A stretch of DNA of 63,320 nt from a virus. The notes beneath the pieces are model-generated. The model searched no databases. It was not told the DNA's origin and worked only from the letters and a program-made list of their open reading frames with translations. The stretch spans positions 1 through 63,320 of the IMG/VR virus record IMGVR_UViG_3300023178_000048; one strand, written 5' to 3'. Shown piece after piece: positions 1 to 8,023 of this stretch; position 1 is the first letter of the stretch; the number at the start of each line of letters is the position of its first letter. The position numbers and the translations under genes were made by a program.

Positions 1-135
1 CACCCGTTGTCCCACTTAGCCCTCTGACCATCAGGAACCGCAGGGGCTTCTGTATCAACAGTACCTGCTGGCATCAAGTAAACCCCCGGCTCTTTAGGAG
101 ATTCATCAGCCGTGGTCGTTCCTACAAAATAACCA
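1..135. repeat. Left copy of a 135-bp terminal direct repeat
   Basis: Bases 1-135 match 63186-63320 except at position 127 (A here, C in the right copy). The repeat lies inside one gene that reads through the junction, so it is most simply the overlap of a circular or circularly permuted molecule rather than a true terminal repeat. The unique length is then about 63,185 bp. The mismatch changes Phe to Cys in the tail accessory protein and may be strain variation or an assembly-edge error. Confidence 0.9.
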
Positions 136-164
136 TCAGAATCAAGTTGTACTACTGTTTTCAC
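1..164 (-). CDS. Tail fibre accessory protein, N-terminal part (gene crosses the window ends)
   Basis: Leftward gene whose 5' part lies here; the rest is at 62984-63320. I start it at GTG 162-164, because a GAGG ribosome site lies 5 bases upstream; another in-frame GTG lies at 168-170. It begins about 8 bases after the stop of the tail-collar gene. The joined protein (about 113 aa) is acidic and ends in a YPPPDDYLDGIVKGD...AVKAKYPKP type segment. I recognise this segment from small proteins beside phage tail fibres (tail assembly chaperone-like). The function is inferred from position and that tail segment. Confidence 0.7.
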   Translation of the reverse strand, partial: MKTVVQLDSDGYFVGTTTADESPKEPGVYLMPAGTVDTEAPAVPDGQRAKWDNG

Positions 165-171
165 ATTCACC

Positions 172-720
172 TCAATACTTAATACAAGCCAATAATGCTA
201 CGTTACGTGGACGAGCTTCAGAGCCCTCGTTTTGTGCTTTAAATGCGTCGCTGTCAGTTGGGTACACATAGGTGTTTGCCCCGCCGTATCGGTAGTAACT
301 AACCTCAGCATTAATCTTACGATAGGCGTCACCTGCTGTCGTTGTACCGCTATAGCCACCACCGCCGCTTGTAAACGAACCAGTGCCAACGTAGTGTCCG
401 TGCTCTTGGTTTGCGGCACTCTGTGTGCTTCCTAAACTACGTCCAGTATCAACCCCAGCCCCATCATCCAAAGCACGTAGAAACTCTCCACGTAGGTCAG
501 GTACGTTAAACGTGGTAGACCCATCGCCTGACCCAAAGGTTGTGCCGATAGCGGCAAACAAAACATCATAGGTGGTACGCGACACCGCTGCACCGTTACA
601 CTTTAAGAAACCATTAGGGGCTGTGGTCATACCAAAGAAACACACCTGACCAGCCAAGAAAGGCAAGGCATCGGCTGTGACTAATCCTACCCCGTTTGTT
701 CCGTCAATCGTTACTGCCAT
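172..720 (-). CDS. Tail-collar domain fibre protein
   Basis: A 182-aa protein with a phage tail-collar domain. Residues about 25-95 hold the pattern G-[QE]-V-x-x-[FY] ... P-x-G-[FW]-L-x-C-[ND]-G, then S-R-x-x-Y-x-x-L-F, then F-x-[VL]-P-D-L-R-G-x-F. The segment around residue 105 (ANQEHGH) is typical of the His-rich end of this fold. It belongs to a run of fibre genes and lies 9 bases after the large fibre gene. It likely forms part of the distal receptor-binding fibre; host specificity cannot be inferred. Confidence 0.85.
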   Translation of the reverse strand: MAVTIDGTNGVGLVTADALPFLAGQVCFFGMTTAPNGFLKCNGAAVSRTTYDVLFAAIGTTFGSGDGSTTFNVPDLRGEFLRALDDGAGVDTGRSLGSTQSAANQEHGHYVGTGSFTSGGGGYSGTTTAGDAYRKINAEVSYYRYGGANTYVYPTDSDAFKAQNEGSEARPRNVALLACIKY

Positions 721-729
721 GTTCTCCCC

Positions 730-3657
730 TTAAACCACTACCCAACGGCTACCAGTAGGAATCGTTACAGTGATGCCACTGTTAATTGTGATAGGCCCTG
801 CTGACATTGCACTCTTGTTGGTGCTGATGGTGTAGTTGGTTGTTACAGTTTGTTCGTTCTCATAGAACACTGCATCGCTACCACCGCCAGTAGCTCCACC
901 ACCCCCACCAATAGCACCCCAAGCGGAGCCGTCATAACCCTCAAAACTACCATCGTCCGAGTTAAACCGAATATAACCAGCAGACGGTGACCCATCGCGC
1001 TGCGCTGTGGTGCCGCTAGGCAGTTCAGCCGACCCAGTAGAGGATGTTCTAGTTACTAGGTTATCTGCGTTTACGTCGCCTGTGGCAGTGAAGTCACCAC
1101 TAGACTTATCAAAGGTAAAGCGTGTGGTACCGTTGTCGGTGATGATGAAACTTACAGCCGAAGCCTCAAGCTCCATCTCCATCGTGTTGGCAGTGCCATC
1201 GTAGAAAAACTTTGCATCATCTGAAGAGCCAAAACGCAAATGCTCAGTACCACTCGTCCCATCACCAAAGTCAATAATAATAGGATACACATAACTTATA
1301 TAACTATAACTTCCATAGTAATAACTTGTGGTAAGACTGTTGAGACTCGGGTTGTAATAAAGACCTGAATCAATACCTAACGCATAATCTCCCGTGGTAT
1401 TGCCACTAGCAAACGGAATATAAAAATTAGCTGATGTCCCAGTAGCTGTAAGGGCAACGTTATCGGCATTGGTTGCATTAGTTGCGTTTGTTGCTGAGGT
1501 GGCAGATGTCGCGGTGCCTGCGTTGCCAGTAATGCTGATGCCCCACGTGCCGGTAGCGTTGGTTCCGCTGGTGCTAGGTGCGCCCACAGTGTTGTAGCTA
1601 ACAGAACGTGCAACGCTACCGTCAAACGATATAGGCGCTGTATCGCCGCCGCCAGTACCAAAACTAACAGAATTAGATACTTGGTTTGCTGTAGTAGCAG
1701 TAGTAGCAGTAGTAGCAGTGTCTGCGTTACCGGTTAAATCCCCCGTTACCGAGCCAACAGTTAAAACATTGGTGTTGGGGTTATAAGTAAATGTAGCGGT
1801 GCTGTCTTGTAAAAGCGCGTAATTGCCAGTGGTAGAAGCCGTCGTATTAGCAAACGGTACTTTAAATGCACTAGCGGTTGTAGACGTTGCTACGTTTACA
1901 TTTATGGCATTTGTGGCTGTGCCAGCTGAGGTAGCCGAAGTCGCTGTGGCAGCGTTACCAGTAGTGTCCTGATTGCCCGCCGCGTTGACCCCGGGCAAAT
2001 TTATGTCGGCGGTACCATCAAACGATACACCACCTATATTACGAGCGGTCTGAAGTGCCGTGGCCGTTGCCGCATTACCTGATGTATCTTGGTTACCAGC
2101 AGTATTGACCCCGGACAAGTTTATATTTGCGGTGCCATCGAAGCTAACGCCACCAATTGTTCTGGCTGTCTCAAGCGATGTGGCCGTGTCGGCGTTTCCC
2201 GTTAGGTCGCCCGTAAAGCTGGTGGCAGCTAAATCGCCTGTAGCTTTGGTAAACGTGAATCTTGTTGTGCCGTTGTCGGTGATGATGAAACTATTAGCAG
2301 CAGACTCAAGTTCCATCTCCATAGTGTTGTTAACACCATCGTAGAACATCTTGGCGTCTTCACTAGCCCCCCAAACTACATAATCATCGTCTCCAAATAA
2401 TCTAACGCCGGTAGTAAAATAACCAACACCAGAAACAGTTAAATAACTTGTGAATAATTGGTTAAGGCTGGGGTTGTAATAAAGACCACTATCAACACCT
2501 AACGCATAATTCCCTGTGGTATTTCCACTAGCAAATGGAATGTAAAAGGTAGATGATGTGGATGTGTTTGTTAAGGCAACATTTGTTGCGTTTGTGGCCG
2601 TACCACTCAAATCAGCGGTAATAGTGCCAGCGCTGAAGTTGCCAGAAGCATCACGAGCAACAATAGTAGAAGCAGTGTCTGCATTGGTTGCGTTAGACGT
2701 AACCGTGAAAGTCGCGTTGCCGGTCTGGTTGGCAGTAAACGTCTGGGAGCCTGACAAGCCCGTGCCAGACACACTCATCGTCAGCGTACCGTCCCCGGGT
2801 TGTGGAGATGCAGCAAACTGCGAATACGTTATGTCCGTGGTACCAAACGTAATGGTGCCTTGCGTGGTCAGTACGTACGACTCACCGGCTCCGGTATCAC
2901 CCTCAAGCACAAAGAACGCATCGCCCTGACCCATAGCATCCGGGTCGCTTGGGTTGTAGGTGTCGGCATCGGTTGCTCGGGTCAGCACCCAGTTTGTCGA
3001 GTCAGAGCCAATATCCGTAACCGTGTAAACGCCGTTCTGAGTTTGATCGACTTGGGTGTAAATTAGCACCCTGTCGCTGGTAGCCATCGTAATACCGTCG
3101 ATTACTAGCGCAGCCTGAGTCCCCGAGTTGGTCAGGGTAGCGCCAACACCGGACGAGCCGTTGTTATAAGTGGCCGTCAAAGCCGTAGGCGATTCAACCC
3201 GCACCGGGTCATGGTAGTGCAGGGCAGCAGCCGTGGCGTTATCTACGTATTCTTTGGTCGCAACATCTAAATTATTAGTTGGGGCAGCGCCAACCGTAAT
3301 CTTGCCGCCAACCGTTACGTTGTTGGAAGCATCTTCAAAGACCGCCTTATCAGACGGCTGAGTGATAAATACCTCTTTTGTGCCAGCGCTAAAGTTGACT
3401 GCCGAACCGGAATTACTAGAGGACAGGATAGTGTCCCGGCTAAGCGTCGTACCACTGGCCGTAAACGTGCCAATACCTACTTCCCACTCACCAATAGACG
3501 CACTGGCGGTATTGTGTATGGTGTAGTAAACCGTATCCCCGTCGGACACAGCCGACGTGAAACTTTGGTACCCCGGATAGGCTCCGGAAAGCGTAATAGT
3601 GCCCGTCCCCGTCGTGGACGAGGACTCACGAACGCGGTCTTTGAGCGACAGGGCCAT
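730..3657 (-). CDS. Large tail fibre protein, 975 aa
   Basis: Ser/Thr/Ala/Gly-rich beta-structured fibre. Residues 1-120 resemble fibre N-termini found in marine and freshwater phages. The middle holds several GNADTATS and GGVSFDGTA repeats, and two similar modules (about residues 375-480 and 740-850) each contain NPSLN, YDG and FIITDNGTTRFTF. The C-terminus (GPITINSGITVTIPTGSRWVV) is a typical fibre ending. It sits between a small virion protein and the collar protein. Function as a tail fibre is well supported by composition, repeats and context; the receptor is unknown. Confidence 0.85.
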   Translation of the reverse strand: MALSLKDRVRESSSTTGTGTITLSGAYPGYQSFTSAVSDGDTVYYTIHNTASASIGEWEVGIGTFTASGTTLSRDTILSSSNSGSAVNFSAGTKEVFITQPSDKAVFEDASNNVTVGGKITVGAAPTNNLDVATKEYVDNATAAALHYHDPVRVESPTALTATYNNGSSGVGATLTNSGTQAALVIDGITMATSDRVLIYTQVDQTQNGVYTVTDIGSDSTNWVLTRATDADTYNPSDPDAMGQGDAFFVLEGDTGAGESYVLTTQGTITFGTTDITYSQFAASPQPGDGTLTMSVSGTGLSGSQTFTANQTGNATFTVTSNATNADTASTIVARDASGNFSAGTITADLSGTATNATNVALTNTSTSSTFYIPFASGNTTGNYALGVDSGLYYNPSLNQLFTSYLTVSGVGYFTTGVRLFGDDDYVVWGASEDAKMFYDGVNNTMEMELESAANSFIITDNGTTRFTFTKATGDLAATSFTGDLTGNADTATSLETARTIGGVSFDGTANINLSGVNTAGNQDTSGNAATATALQTARNIGGVSFDGTADINLPGVNAAGNQDTTGNAATATSATSAGTATNAINVNVATSTTASAFKVPFANTTASTTGNYALLQDSTATFTYNPNTNVLTVGSVTGDLTGNADTATTATTATTANQVSNSVSFGTGGGDTAPISFDGSVARSVSYNTVGAPSTSGTNATGTWGISITGNAGTATSATSATNATNATNADNVALTATGTSANFYIPFASGNTTGDYALGIDSGLYYNPSLNSLTTSYYYGSYSYISYVYPIIIDFGDGTSGTEHLRFGSSDDAKFFYDGTANTMEMELEASAVSFIITDNGTTRFTFDKSSGDFTATGDVNADNLVTRTSSTGSAELPSGTTAQRDGSPSAGYIRFNSDDGSFEGYDGSAWGAIGGGGGATGGGSDAVFYENEQTVTTNYTISTNKSAMSAGPITINSGITVTIPTGSRWVVV

Positions 3658-3669
3658 TTGCCCCTCCTA

Positions 3670-4092
3670 TTAAGCTATACGGATGATAGCAGTGGTTGCG
3701 CCCGCTGCCGGGAACTGAATAGTGAAATCACCTGCTGTAGATGTTTTATCCCCACCAAAATCCAGCACCGCAACAGCCGCGTTAGAATTGCTTGAGTTAT
3801 AAATCAGAGCGCCTCTAGCCGTAATAGTCGCAGTAGACCACGTAACATCACTAAAGTCTATATACGCCGTAGTACCGCTAGACGTAGGCGCAGTGCTAAC
3901 TGTCAATGGTTTGCCGCCCGCCGTGTAGCCCGTACCACTAACTTCGTTACTAGCCGTATACGCCGAAGTAGAGGCATCTAACGTAGCCGAAGAAGTATAC
4001 AAAGCAATATAGTATGTATCAGTGTCAAAATCTTCATCAGCCTTCATAAGATTTACTTTGAAGGTGGTGCACATTGCTTGAGTAATAGCCAT
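3670..4092 (-). CDS. Small virion-associated protein, 140 aa
   Basis: Thr/Ser/Ala-rich 140-aa protein beginning MAITQAMCTTFKVNLM. It resembles a small family often found next to adaptors in podovirus-like genomes, but I cannot name a function. It lies 13 bases upstream of the large fibre gene in the same leftward run. A structural role is inferred from position and beta-rich composition. Confidence 0.65.
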   Translation of the reverse strand: MAITQAMCTTFKVNLMKADEDFDTDTYYIALYTSSATLDASTSAYTASNEVSGTGYTAGGKPLTVSTAPTSSGTTAYIDFSDVTWSTATITARGALIYNSSNSNAAVAVLDFGGDKTSTAGDFTIQFPAAGATTAIIRIA

Positions 4093-4109
4093 ATTAAGCT
4101 CCTGTCAAA

Positions 4110-4766
4110 TCAAGTTACTGGGACTCGCACCTGACCAGCTCGGTACGAATCTTGCCGTTCAAGCCCATCACCAAGCCGTTTAGCTAGTTGAAGTGCCTCG
4201 TTGTACTTTGCGTTGTATAGCTGCAATAAATCAGGCTCGCCCTTCATGAACGTATAAGCCTCGACCAAAGAGCCGTACAACAGTACAGAATCAAAGTTAT
4301 CGCCCAACCAAGAAGTGCCGGAAGCAGCGGTCGTGATTGACGGTGGGTAATAGTAATAGTGAAGCTCCGCCGTGTAATTGGCATCTGGCGTAGGGCCAAG
4401 AATAAAAGACAACTCGTTCACATCCCCAGACTGCGGGCCAAAAATAGCATAGTATTTGGGGGTGCCAGTAGCTGTGGGGGTTGGGTAAGCCTGCCGGATA
4501 AAATTAACGTCTTTATTTAGCAGATACTCGTAAGCACCATCACCATCAACAATAGCTAGAGAATAAGGTGACAGAAAATCGTTAGGGCAAGATAGATATT
4601 TGTTGTTTAGCGTAGCGGTGCCGGTTACATTTTTACGTAGCGACGGGAACTGAATCGAGTTGTAAATGCGTTGCTCAGCCTGCTCAACAAACGTAGCAAG
4701 ATCCGTGGACGTAAACGTGTTTTCCGTGTAGTCCTGTATCGCAGTCGTCAACTCAGAATAGTTCAT
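4110..4766 (-). CDS. Putative head-tail adaptor, 218 aa
   Basis: Begins MNYSELTTAIQDYTENTFTS and continues with FVEQAEQRIYNSIQFPSLRKN, a pattern I associate with phage adaptor proteins that join portal and tail in short-tailed phages. The C-terminal half has helices rich in Leu, Tyr and Glu (YNAKYNEALQLAKR). The start overlaps the end of the next upstream gene by one base. Assignment rests on the N-terminal pattern and position. Confidence 0.65.
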   Translation of the reverse strand: MNYSELTTAIQDYTENTFTSTDLATFVEQAEQRIYNSIQFPSLRKNVTGTATLNNKYLSCPNDFLSPYSLAIVDGDGAYEYLLNKDVNFIRQAYPTPTATGTPKYYAIFGPQSGDVNELSFILGPTPDANYTAELHYYYYPPSITTAASGTSWLGDNFDSVLLYGSLVEAYTFMKGEPDLLQLYNAKYNEALQLAKRLGDGLERQDSYRAGQVRVPVT

Positions 4767-4978
4767 TACATCACCCCGCCGCTAGCCCACGGCACGGAAG
4801 TAGCCCAAATCTTTACGCTTTGTTTCGGCTCCCAAGGCTGACCGCAGTTAGTGCAAACACCCGTGGATTCTTCAGCAGCGCTAACCGGGTCGTTGCAATG
4901 AGCACAAACGACCTCAATCTCATGGGTAGGTTCGACCACCCCATTCTCAAGCTGCCTAGACTCTACACGCGTCTTCAC
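4766..4978 (-). CDS. Zinc-ribbon small protein, 70 aa (GTG start)
   Basis: Contains C-x2-C ... C-x2-C (CAHC about residue 25 and CTNC about residue 42), a four-cysteine zinc ribbon. The start is a GTG at 4976-4978 overlapping the TGA of the 53-aa gene upstream (GTGA coupling). It is one of several tiny proteins between the adaptors and the capsid operon. Function unknown. Confidence 0.7.
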   Translation of the reverse strand: MKTRVESRQLENGVVEPTHEIEVVCAHCNDPVSAAEESTGVCTNCGQPWEPKQSVKIWATSVPWASGGVM

Positions 4979-5136
4979 GCCATTGGCCCCCGGGCCATCG
5001 TGCCCTTGGTCGCTGCACCGGTACCGCGAATCTTGACACCAGAGGTTTTAGCCCCGGTCTCAGGATACCCAGCCGTTTTTGGCACGGGTACAGGTTTTGG
5101 TTGCGTGTATTTGTTCAAACAAGCGGTTTTATTCAT
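4975..5136 (-). CDS. Small basic protein, 53 aa
   Basis: Reads MNKTACLNKYTQPKPVPVPK and ends in a GTGAATKGTMARGP-like tail. The ATG at 5134-5136 is preceded by AAGGAG with 5 bases spacing. The stop overlaps the next start. The Gly/Lys/Arg-rich C-terminus resembles the neighbouring small proteins of this block. No function recognised. Confidence 0.7.
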   Translation of the reverse strand: MNKTACLNKYTQPKPVPVPKTAGYPETGAKTSGVKIRGTGAATKGTMARGPMA

Positions 5137-5145
5137 ACTAACTCC

Positions 5146-5484
5146 TTACGATATAGACACCGTAACAGTGCCAACTGTACCCGAAGATTGCACTCCAGAC
5201 AAGGGATTGAACGTGCCCGGGATGTACCGGGATGAGGTTGGGATGTTGACATCGCTAAGCGAGCGGTCTGGGCGCGGGTTCATAATTGCCTGCGGATCGA
5301 CCACCGGATACTTGCCAACTTTGTACTGAGGATGGTCTGGCTCCCAGCACTGCGGACACACCTGAAGATTGGTCGGAGCCTCGTTGACCACCAACTCTTT
5401 GAGCACCCTACGCTTATACTGGAACCCACACCTATCGCACTCGGCGATGGTGTATTTACCCTGAGCGTATTTGGTTGCTGACAT
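5146..5484 (-). CDS. Four-cysteine zinc-ribbon protein, 112 aa
   Basis: N-terminal half carries C-D-R-C-G (about residue 16) and C-P-Q-C-W (about residue 43), with EPDHPQ directly after, then KYPVVDPQAIMNPRPD. This arrangement is conserved in small proteins next to adaptors in related phages as I recall. The Thr/Ser-rich C-terminus may be disordered. Likely a minor virion or assembly protein; the role is unproven. Confidence 0.7.
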   Translation of the reverse strand: MSATKYAQGKYTIAECDRCGFQYKRRVLKELVVNEAPTNLQVCPQCWEPDHPQYKVGKYPVVDPQAIMNPRPDRSLSDVNIPTSSRYIPGTFNPLSGVQSSGTVGTVTVSIS

Positions 5485-5490
5485 TAGGGT

Positions 5491-6183
5491 TTACCCTATA
5501 GTCATATATCGTGGTACAAGCTGGAACGTGGCTTTTTCTCTATCTTCAGTAGCAGCAAGCTCCCATGCTTCGTCATACTGCTGTTTGAGTAAGCCAATAC
5601 GCTCAAGCCCGTTCGGAAGCTTCAGCGCCAAGTAATACGCCAAGCCAGCCGTCAGACAGTTCAAAAACCTAAAAGGCACATCCATCGTGTTTACGCCATT
5701 GCCAGCATCTTGAATACGACGTAGGCGCCAGTAGACCAGCGTGTAGGTCTCGGCAGTATCGGGCACAGGCCAGAGGTTAATTGATGGGGCACTCGTCTGG
5801 CGGTCAATATAGACTTGTACAGGTCTGCCCGTGGTCAATTTGTTGGGGATGCTGGAATACGTAGATACACTAATACGAGAAAGCGCCAAGTCAGCTTGAT
5901 TAGCCGCAGACCCCGAATCTGTGCGGATTACGTGCTCCAAAAGGTCAACCGTGTCAGCCGGTAGAGTGTACGTGCCGATTCCGGCAGTAAGTACCTGAGA
6001 CCCTTGTTCAACCGTCCAAAGGTTGATACCCCGGTTAGCCCAGTCGGTAAACATGAGATTCAGGCTACGGCGGGCCGTACGCAGGTCATACCCAGTACGC
6101 ATCTCGCTACCCGCGCGCTCGAACGCCTCCTCGACCAACTCGGTCAAGTCCATGTTGAATGTTGCGGTACCTGATGTAGCCAT
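5491..6183 (-). CDS. Putative head completion / tail accessory adaptor, 230 aa
   Basis: Starts MATSGTATFNMDLTELVEEAF and contains the helix RTARRSLNLMFTDWANRGINLW followed by a Thr/Tyr beta region (TYTLPADTVDLLE). This is the layout of gp4-like adaptor proteins that close the portal in P22-type phages. The C-terminal helices carry YYLALKLP. The gene abuts the small basic gene at 6183 by one base. Adaptor identity is inferred from this pattern and position; it and the 218-aa protein may be two stacked adaptors. Confidence 0.7.
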   Translation of the reverse strand: MATSGTATFNMDLTELVEEAFERAGSEMRTGYDLRTARRSLNLMFTDWANRGINLWTVEQGSQVLTAGIGTYTLPADTVDLLEHVIRTDSGSAANQADLALSRISVSTYSSIPNKLTTGRPVQVYIDRQTSAPSINLWPVPDTAETYTLVYWRLRRIQDAGNGVNTMDVPFRFLNCLTAGLAYYLALKLPNGLERIGLLKQQYDEAWELAATEDREKATFQLVPRYMTIG

Positions 6184-6428
6184 TATTTACCTCTGTTCCT
6201 ATGCGGAGCCACTTTCTTTGCTATTTTTGTTGGTTGTTTGACGAATTGTTGCCCTTTAGCCATTCCTTTACGCTTCGCTCTGCTAGTGCTAGCGTATTCA
6301 GCAGGGGTAAGAGACCTAATAGCAGATTCAGGCAAGTATCTTTCGCCCGTTTCAGAAGATTTTTTACCACTCTTGGTTCTCCATTTCTGCTTCGTCCAAG
6401 CCTTTAACGATTGTTGGGGCTTCTTCAT
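6183..6428 (-). CDS. Basic small protein, 81 aa
   Basis: Lys/Arg-rich. It begins MKKPQQSLKAWTKQKWRTKSG and continues SSETGERYLPESAI, a signature I recall from a small conserved family of aquatic phages and bacteria (DUF5872-like; label uncertain). It is ATGA-coupled to the 50-aa gene upstream. The high charge suggests nucleic-acid or capsid interior association. No demonstrated function. Confidence 0.7.
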   Translation of the reverse strand: MKKPQQSLKAWTKQKWRTKSGKKSSETGERYLPESAIRSLTPAEYASTSRAKRKGMAKGQQFVKQPTKIAKKVAPHRNRGK

Positions 6429-6577
6429 TCTTCGCCGCCCCAGAAAAACAACACACGTAGAACCAACAAATCAATAGCTAGGGCACTTTCTTCGCTATCT
6501 TCGTCCGCCTGTGGTACATACTCAATACCTAGGCTGACGCCAAATATTGGGTGGATCTCGATTTCAAAGCTTTTCAT
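6425..6577 (-). CDS. Small acidic protein, 50 aa
   Basis: Begins MKSFEIEIHPIFGVSLGIEY and ends FFWGGEE. It fills the gap between two neighbours with ATGA overlaps at both ends (6574-6577 and 6425-6428), which strongly supports that it is translated. Acidic N-terminal half, hydrophobic C-terminal end. No family recognised. Confidence 0.65.
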   Translation of the reverse strand: MKSFEIEIHPIFGVSLGIEYVPQADEDSEESALAIDLLVLRVLFFWGGEE

Positions 6578-6777
6578 AGCTTTTCTGCGGTTTTATATGC
6601 CTTTAGCTCCGTTTCAAGCTCTCTAATCCGTTTATCTCTTTCATCCAGCTTACGCATCAGCCCGATATTCATTTCCGCCCAAGTAGAGATTGCTTCCACA
6701 CGTTCTTTATGGTCTTCAGCCATCATCTTGAACATGCGCTCGGCAACGTCTATTTGGGTTTTCATGAAGTCATTCAT
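6574..6777 (-). CDS. Coiled-coil small protein, 67 aa
   Basis: Highly charged helix throughout (ERMFKMMAEDHKERVEAIS ... LDERDKRIRELETELKAY) with heptad-like spacing of Leu and Ile, so it probably forms a coiled coil. It overlaps both neighbours by a few bases. Role unknown. Confidence 0.65.
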   Translation of the reverse strand: MNDFMKTQIDVAERMFKMMAEDHKERVEAISTWAEMNIGLMRKLDERDKRIRELETELKAYKTAEKL

Positions 6778-6938
6778 TACTTCTTCTTCGCTCTTAGCTT
6801 TTTAAGCATAGTTGCCATCGAGTTAGTTTTTGGCTTAGTCGAAGTCTTTTTAGTACCGCCCGGATTTATAGGGTTCCTACTAGACTTACGCTCCGGTATA
6901 ACACTACCCTTAGCAATACCTTTCTCAACCTTAATCAC
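6777..6938 (-). CDS. Small basic protein, 53 aa (GTG start)
   Basis: I start this at GTG 6936-6938, just overlapping the TAA of the upstream gene (GTGATTAA). A second in-frame GTG lies three codons upstream. The product is Lys-rich (GGTKKTSTKPKTN ... KKLRAKKK). A longer in-frame reading reaching 7046 is an artefact, because it runs over the well-supported upstream gene. Probably one of the Lys-rich minor proteins of this block. Confidence 0.55.
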   Translation of the reverse strand: MIKVEKGIAKGSVIPERKSSRNPINPGGTKKTSTKPKTNSMATMLKKLRAKKK

Positions 6939-7170
6939 GATACCCACCGCCTTTCTCTTTGTACTTCTTGGCAAGCAACTGTGCCTTACGAGCTGACCAC
7001 TGGCCAGCCTTTGTACCCTGAGTAGCAGATGCCTTGATCGACTCAAACAAACTCTTACGCATACCGGGTTTGGTGTAGTTACCAGCCTGATTTACTTTAG
7101 ACTTGGTAGCGCCACCTTTTTTCATAGCGACGGGTTTCATAGCCCGCCCCATACCACGGCAGTTCATCAT
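6931..7170 (-). CDS. Basic small protein, 79 aa
   Basis: Begins MMNCRGMGRAMKPVAMKKGG and ends KKYKEKGGGYRD. The ATG at 7168-7170 is preceded by AGGATG with 7 bases spacing and lies directly after the stop of the 80-aa gene. Gly/Lys-rich ends with a helical centre. Similar Lys/Gly-rich proteins recur in this block. Function unknown. Confidence 0.65.
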   Translation of the reverse strand: MMNCRGMGRAMKPVAMKKGGATKSKVNQAGNYTKPGMRKSLFESIKASATQGTKAGQWSARKAQLLAKKYKEKGGGYRD

Positions 7171-7171
7171 G

Positions 7172-7414
7172 TCAGCACATCCTACCTTTGGTTTTGCCAC
7201 GCTGGGCAATACCATCGCCACGAACTTTGCCGCCTTTCTTGTACTTAGCCATACCACCGGATTTCATCATTTTTCCGGCTGCACGGTCTTCGTCAACGTT
7301 TTTCTGATCAATGGCATTGGCGCGATCTCGGGCGCGATTAGCGCCTTCAGTATCACCAGCGGCTTCTCGCTCGTCTGCGAGTTTTCTAAAGTCTGCGGCG
7401 GTCATTTCTGCCAT
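7172..7414 (-). CDS. Small protein with GGMAKYKKGGKV tail, 80 aa
   Basis: N-terminal helix (ADFRKLADEREAAGDTEGANR) followed by a basic Gly/Lys tail ending IAQRGKTKGRMC. The tail pattern is one I recall from several podovirus-like phage genomes. It belongs to a block of short co-oriented genes between the capsid and adaptor genes. Possibly a capsid-interior protein; that is inference only. Confidence 0.7.
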   Translation of the reverse strand: MAEMTAADFRKLADEREAAGDTEGANRARDRANAIDQKNVDEDRAAGKMMKSGGMAKYKKGGKVRGDGIAQRGKTKGRMC

Positions 7415-7416
7415 GA

Positions 7417-7581
7417 TTAACCTTTCACATTCTTTTTGGCTATCTTTTTAGCCGTTTTGTGGGCACGTTTACCCACGAACTTGTCTGCCACGCCCTTAGA
7501 AACACCGACCTTCTTTGCAAACTTTGGGTTATTAGCCACGGCCTGCATGAACTTTTCTTGTTTCTTACTCTTCGCTGGCAT
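7417..7581 (-). CDS. Lys-rich small protein, 54 aa
   Basis: Begins MPAKSKKQEKFMQAVANNPK and ends KKIAKKNVKG. Strongly basic, mostly helical. It overlaps the end of the TM-protein gene upstream by 17 bases. The pattern KQEKFM.AVANNPKFAKK is one I have seen in small phage proteins of unknown role. Confidence 0.7.
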   Translation of the reverse strand: MPAKSKKQEKFMQAVANNPKFAKKVGVSKGVADKFVGKRAHKTAKKIAKKNVKG

Positions 7582-7753
7582 CTTTTTTCCTTACTTTATC
7601 GACCAAGCCCTGCACCGTATCACTTTCCCAGATGCGGATACCCAGCCAGATGATGGTGAAAACGGAACCCACCGCAGGCAAAATATCCATTACGGTTCCA
7701 ACAGTGGTAGCCACAGCTACTGCGTCTGCTACAGCTTTTACATCGCCACTCAT
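7565..7753 (-). CDS. Single-TM holin-like small protein, 62 aa
   Basis: Residues about 18-42 (VGTVMDILPAVGSVFTIIWLG) form one membrane segment, followed by IRIWES and a charged C-terminus (VDKVRKKDASEE). The small size and a TM with a charged tail fit a holin-like or virion membrane protein. It is far from the lysis cassette at 56.5-58.2 kb, so a lysis role is not certain. Confidence 0.65.
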   Translation of the reverse strand: MSGDVKAVADAVAVATTVGTVMDILPAVGSVFTIIWLGIRIWESDTVQGLVDKVRKKDASEE

Positions 7754-7754
7754 A

Positions 7755-8021
7755 TCAGCAGTTCCATGCTCTAAGGCTCTTGTTTATACGACTGTTCGGG
7801 TCTTTCGCTGTCTTGGAAGACGTCAGCTTCTTCTTCATGCCTTCCATTCGAGAGCAGAAAGACTTTCGCCTCGCGGCGTCCTTCTTTGTCTTTGGCTTGG
7901 GTGCGGGCGGCTTGAGCCCCGGTTTCCCGGGGTTGGCTCGGTTGTAAGAGGCGCGCCCTTTGGCGTTCAGTCCGCCTTTGGGGTTCTTGCCTTCTTTGCG
8001 CGTCCATGCTGCGCTCGCCAT
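7755..8021 (-). CDS. DUF6321-like basic protein, 88 aa
   Basis: WTRKEGKNPKGGLNAKGRASY near the N-terminus, then PPAPKPKTKKDAARRKSFC, and C-terminal DPNSRINKSLRAWNC. This is a very recognisable conserved phage protein; I believe it corresponds to DUF6321, label from memory. Strongly basic. Molecular role unknown; it sits with other Lys-rich minor proteins. Confidence 0.75.
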   Translation of the reverse strand: MASAAWTRKEGKNPKGGLNAKGRASYNRANPGKPGLKPPAPKPKTKKDAARRKSFCSRMEGMKKKLTSSKTAKDPNSRINKSLRAWNC

Positions 8022-8023
8022 GA

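Noticed and set aside
6939-7046. Longer N-terminus for the 53-aa basic protein
   Set aside because: Would overlap over 100 bases of a better supported gene, with no ribosome site.
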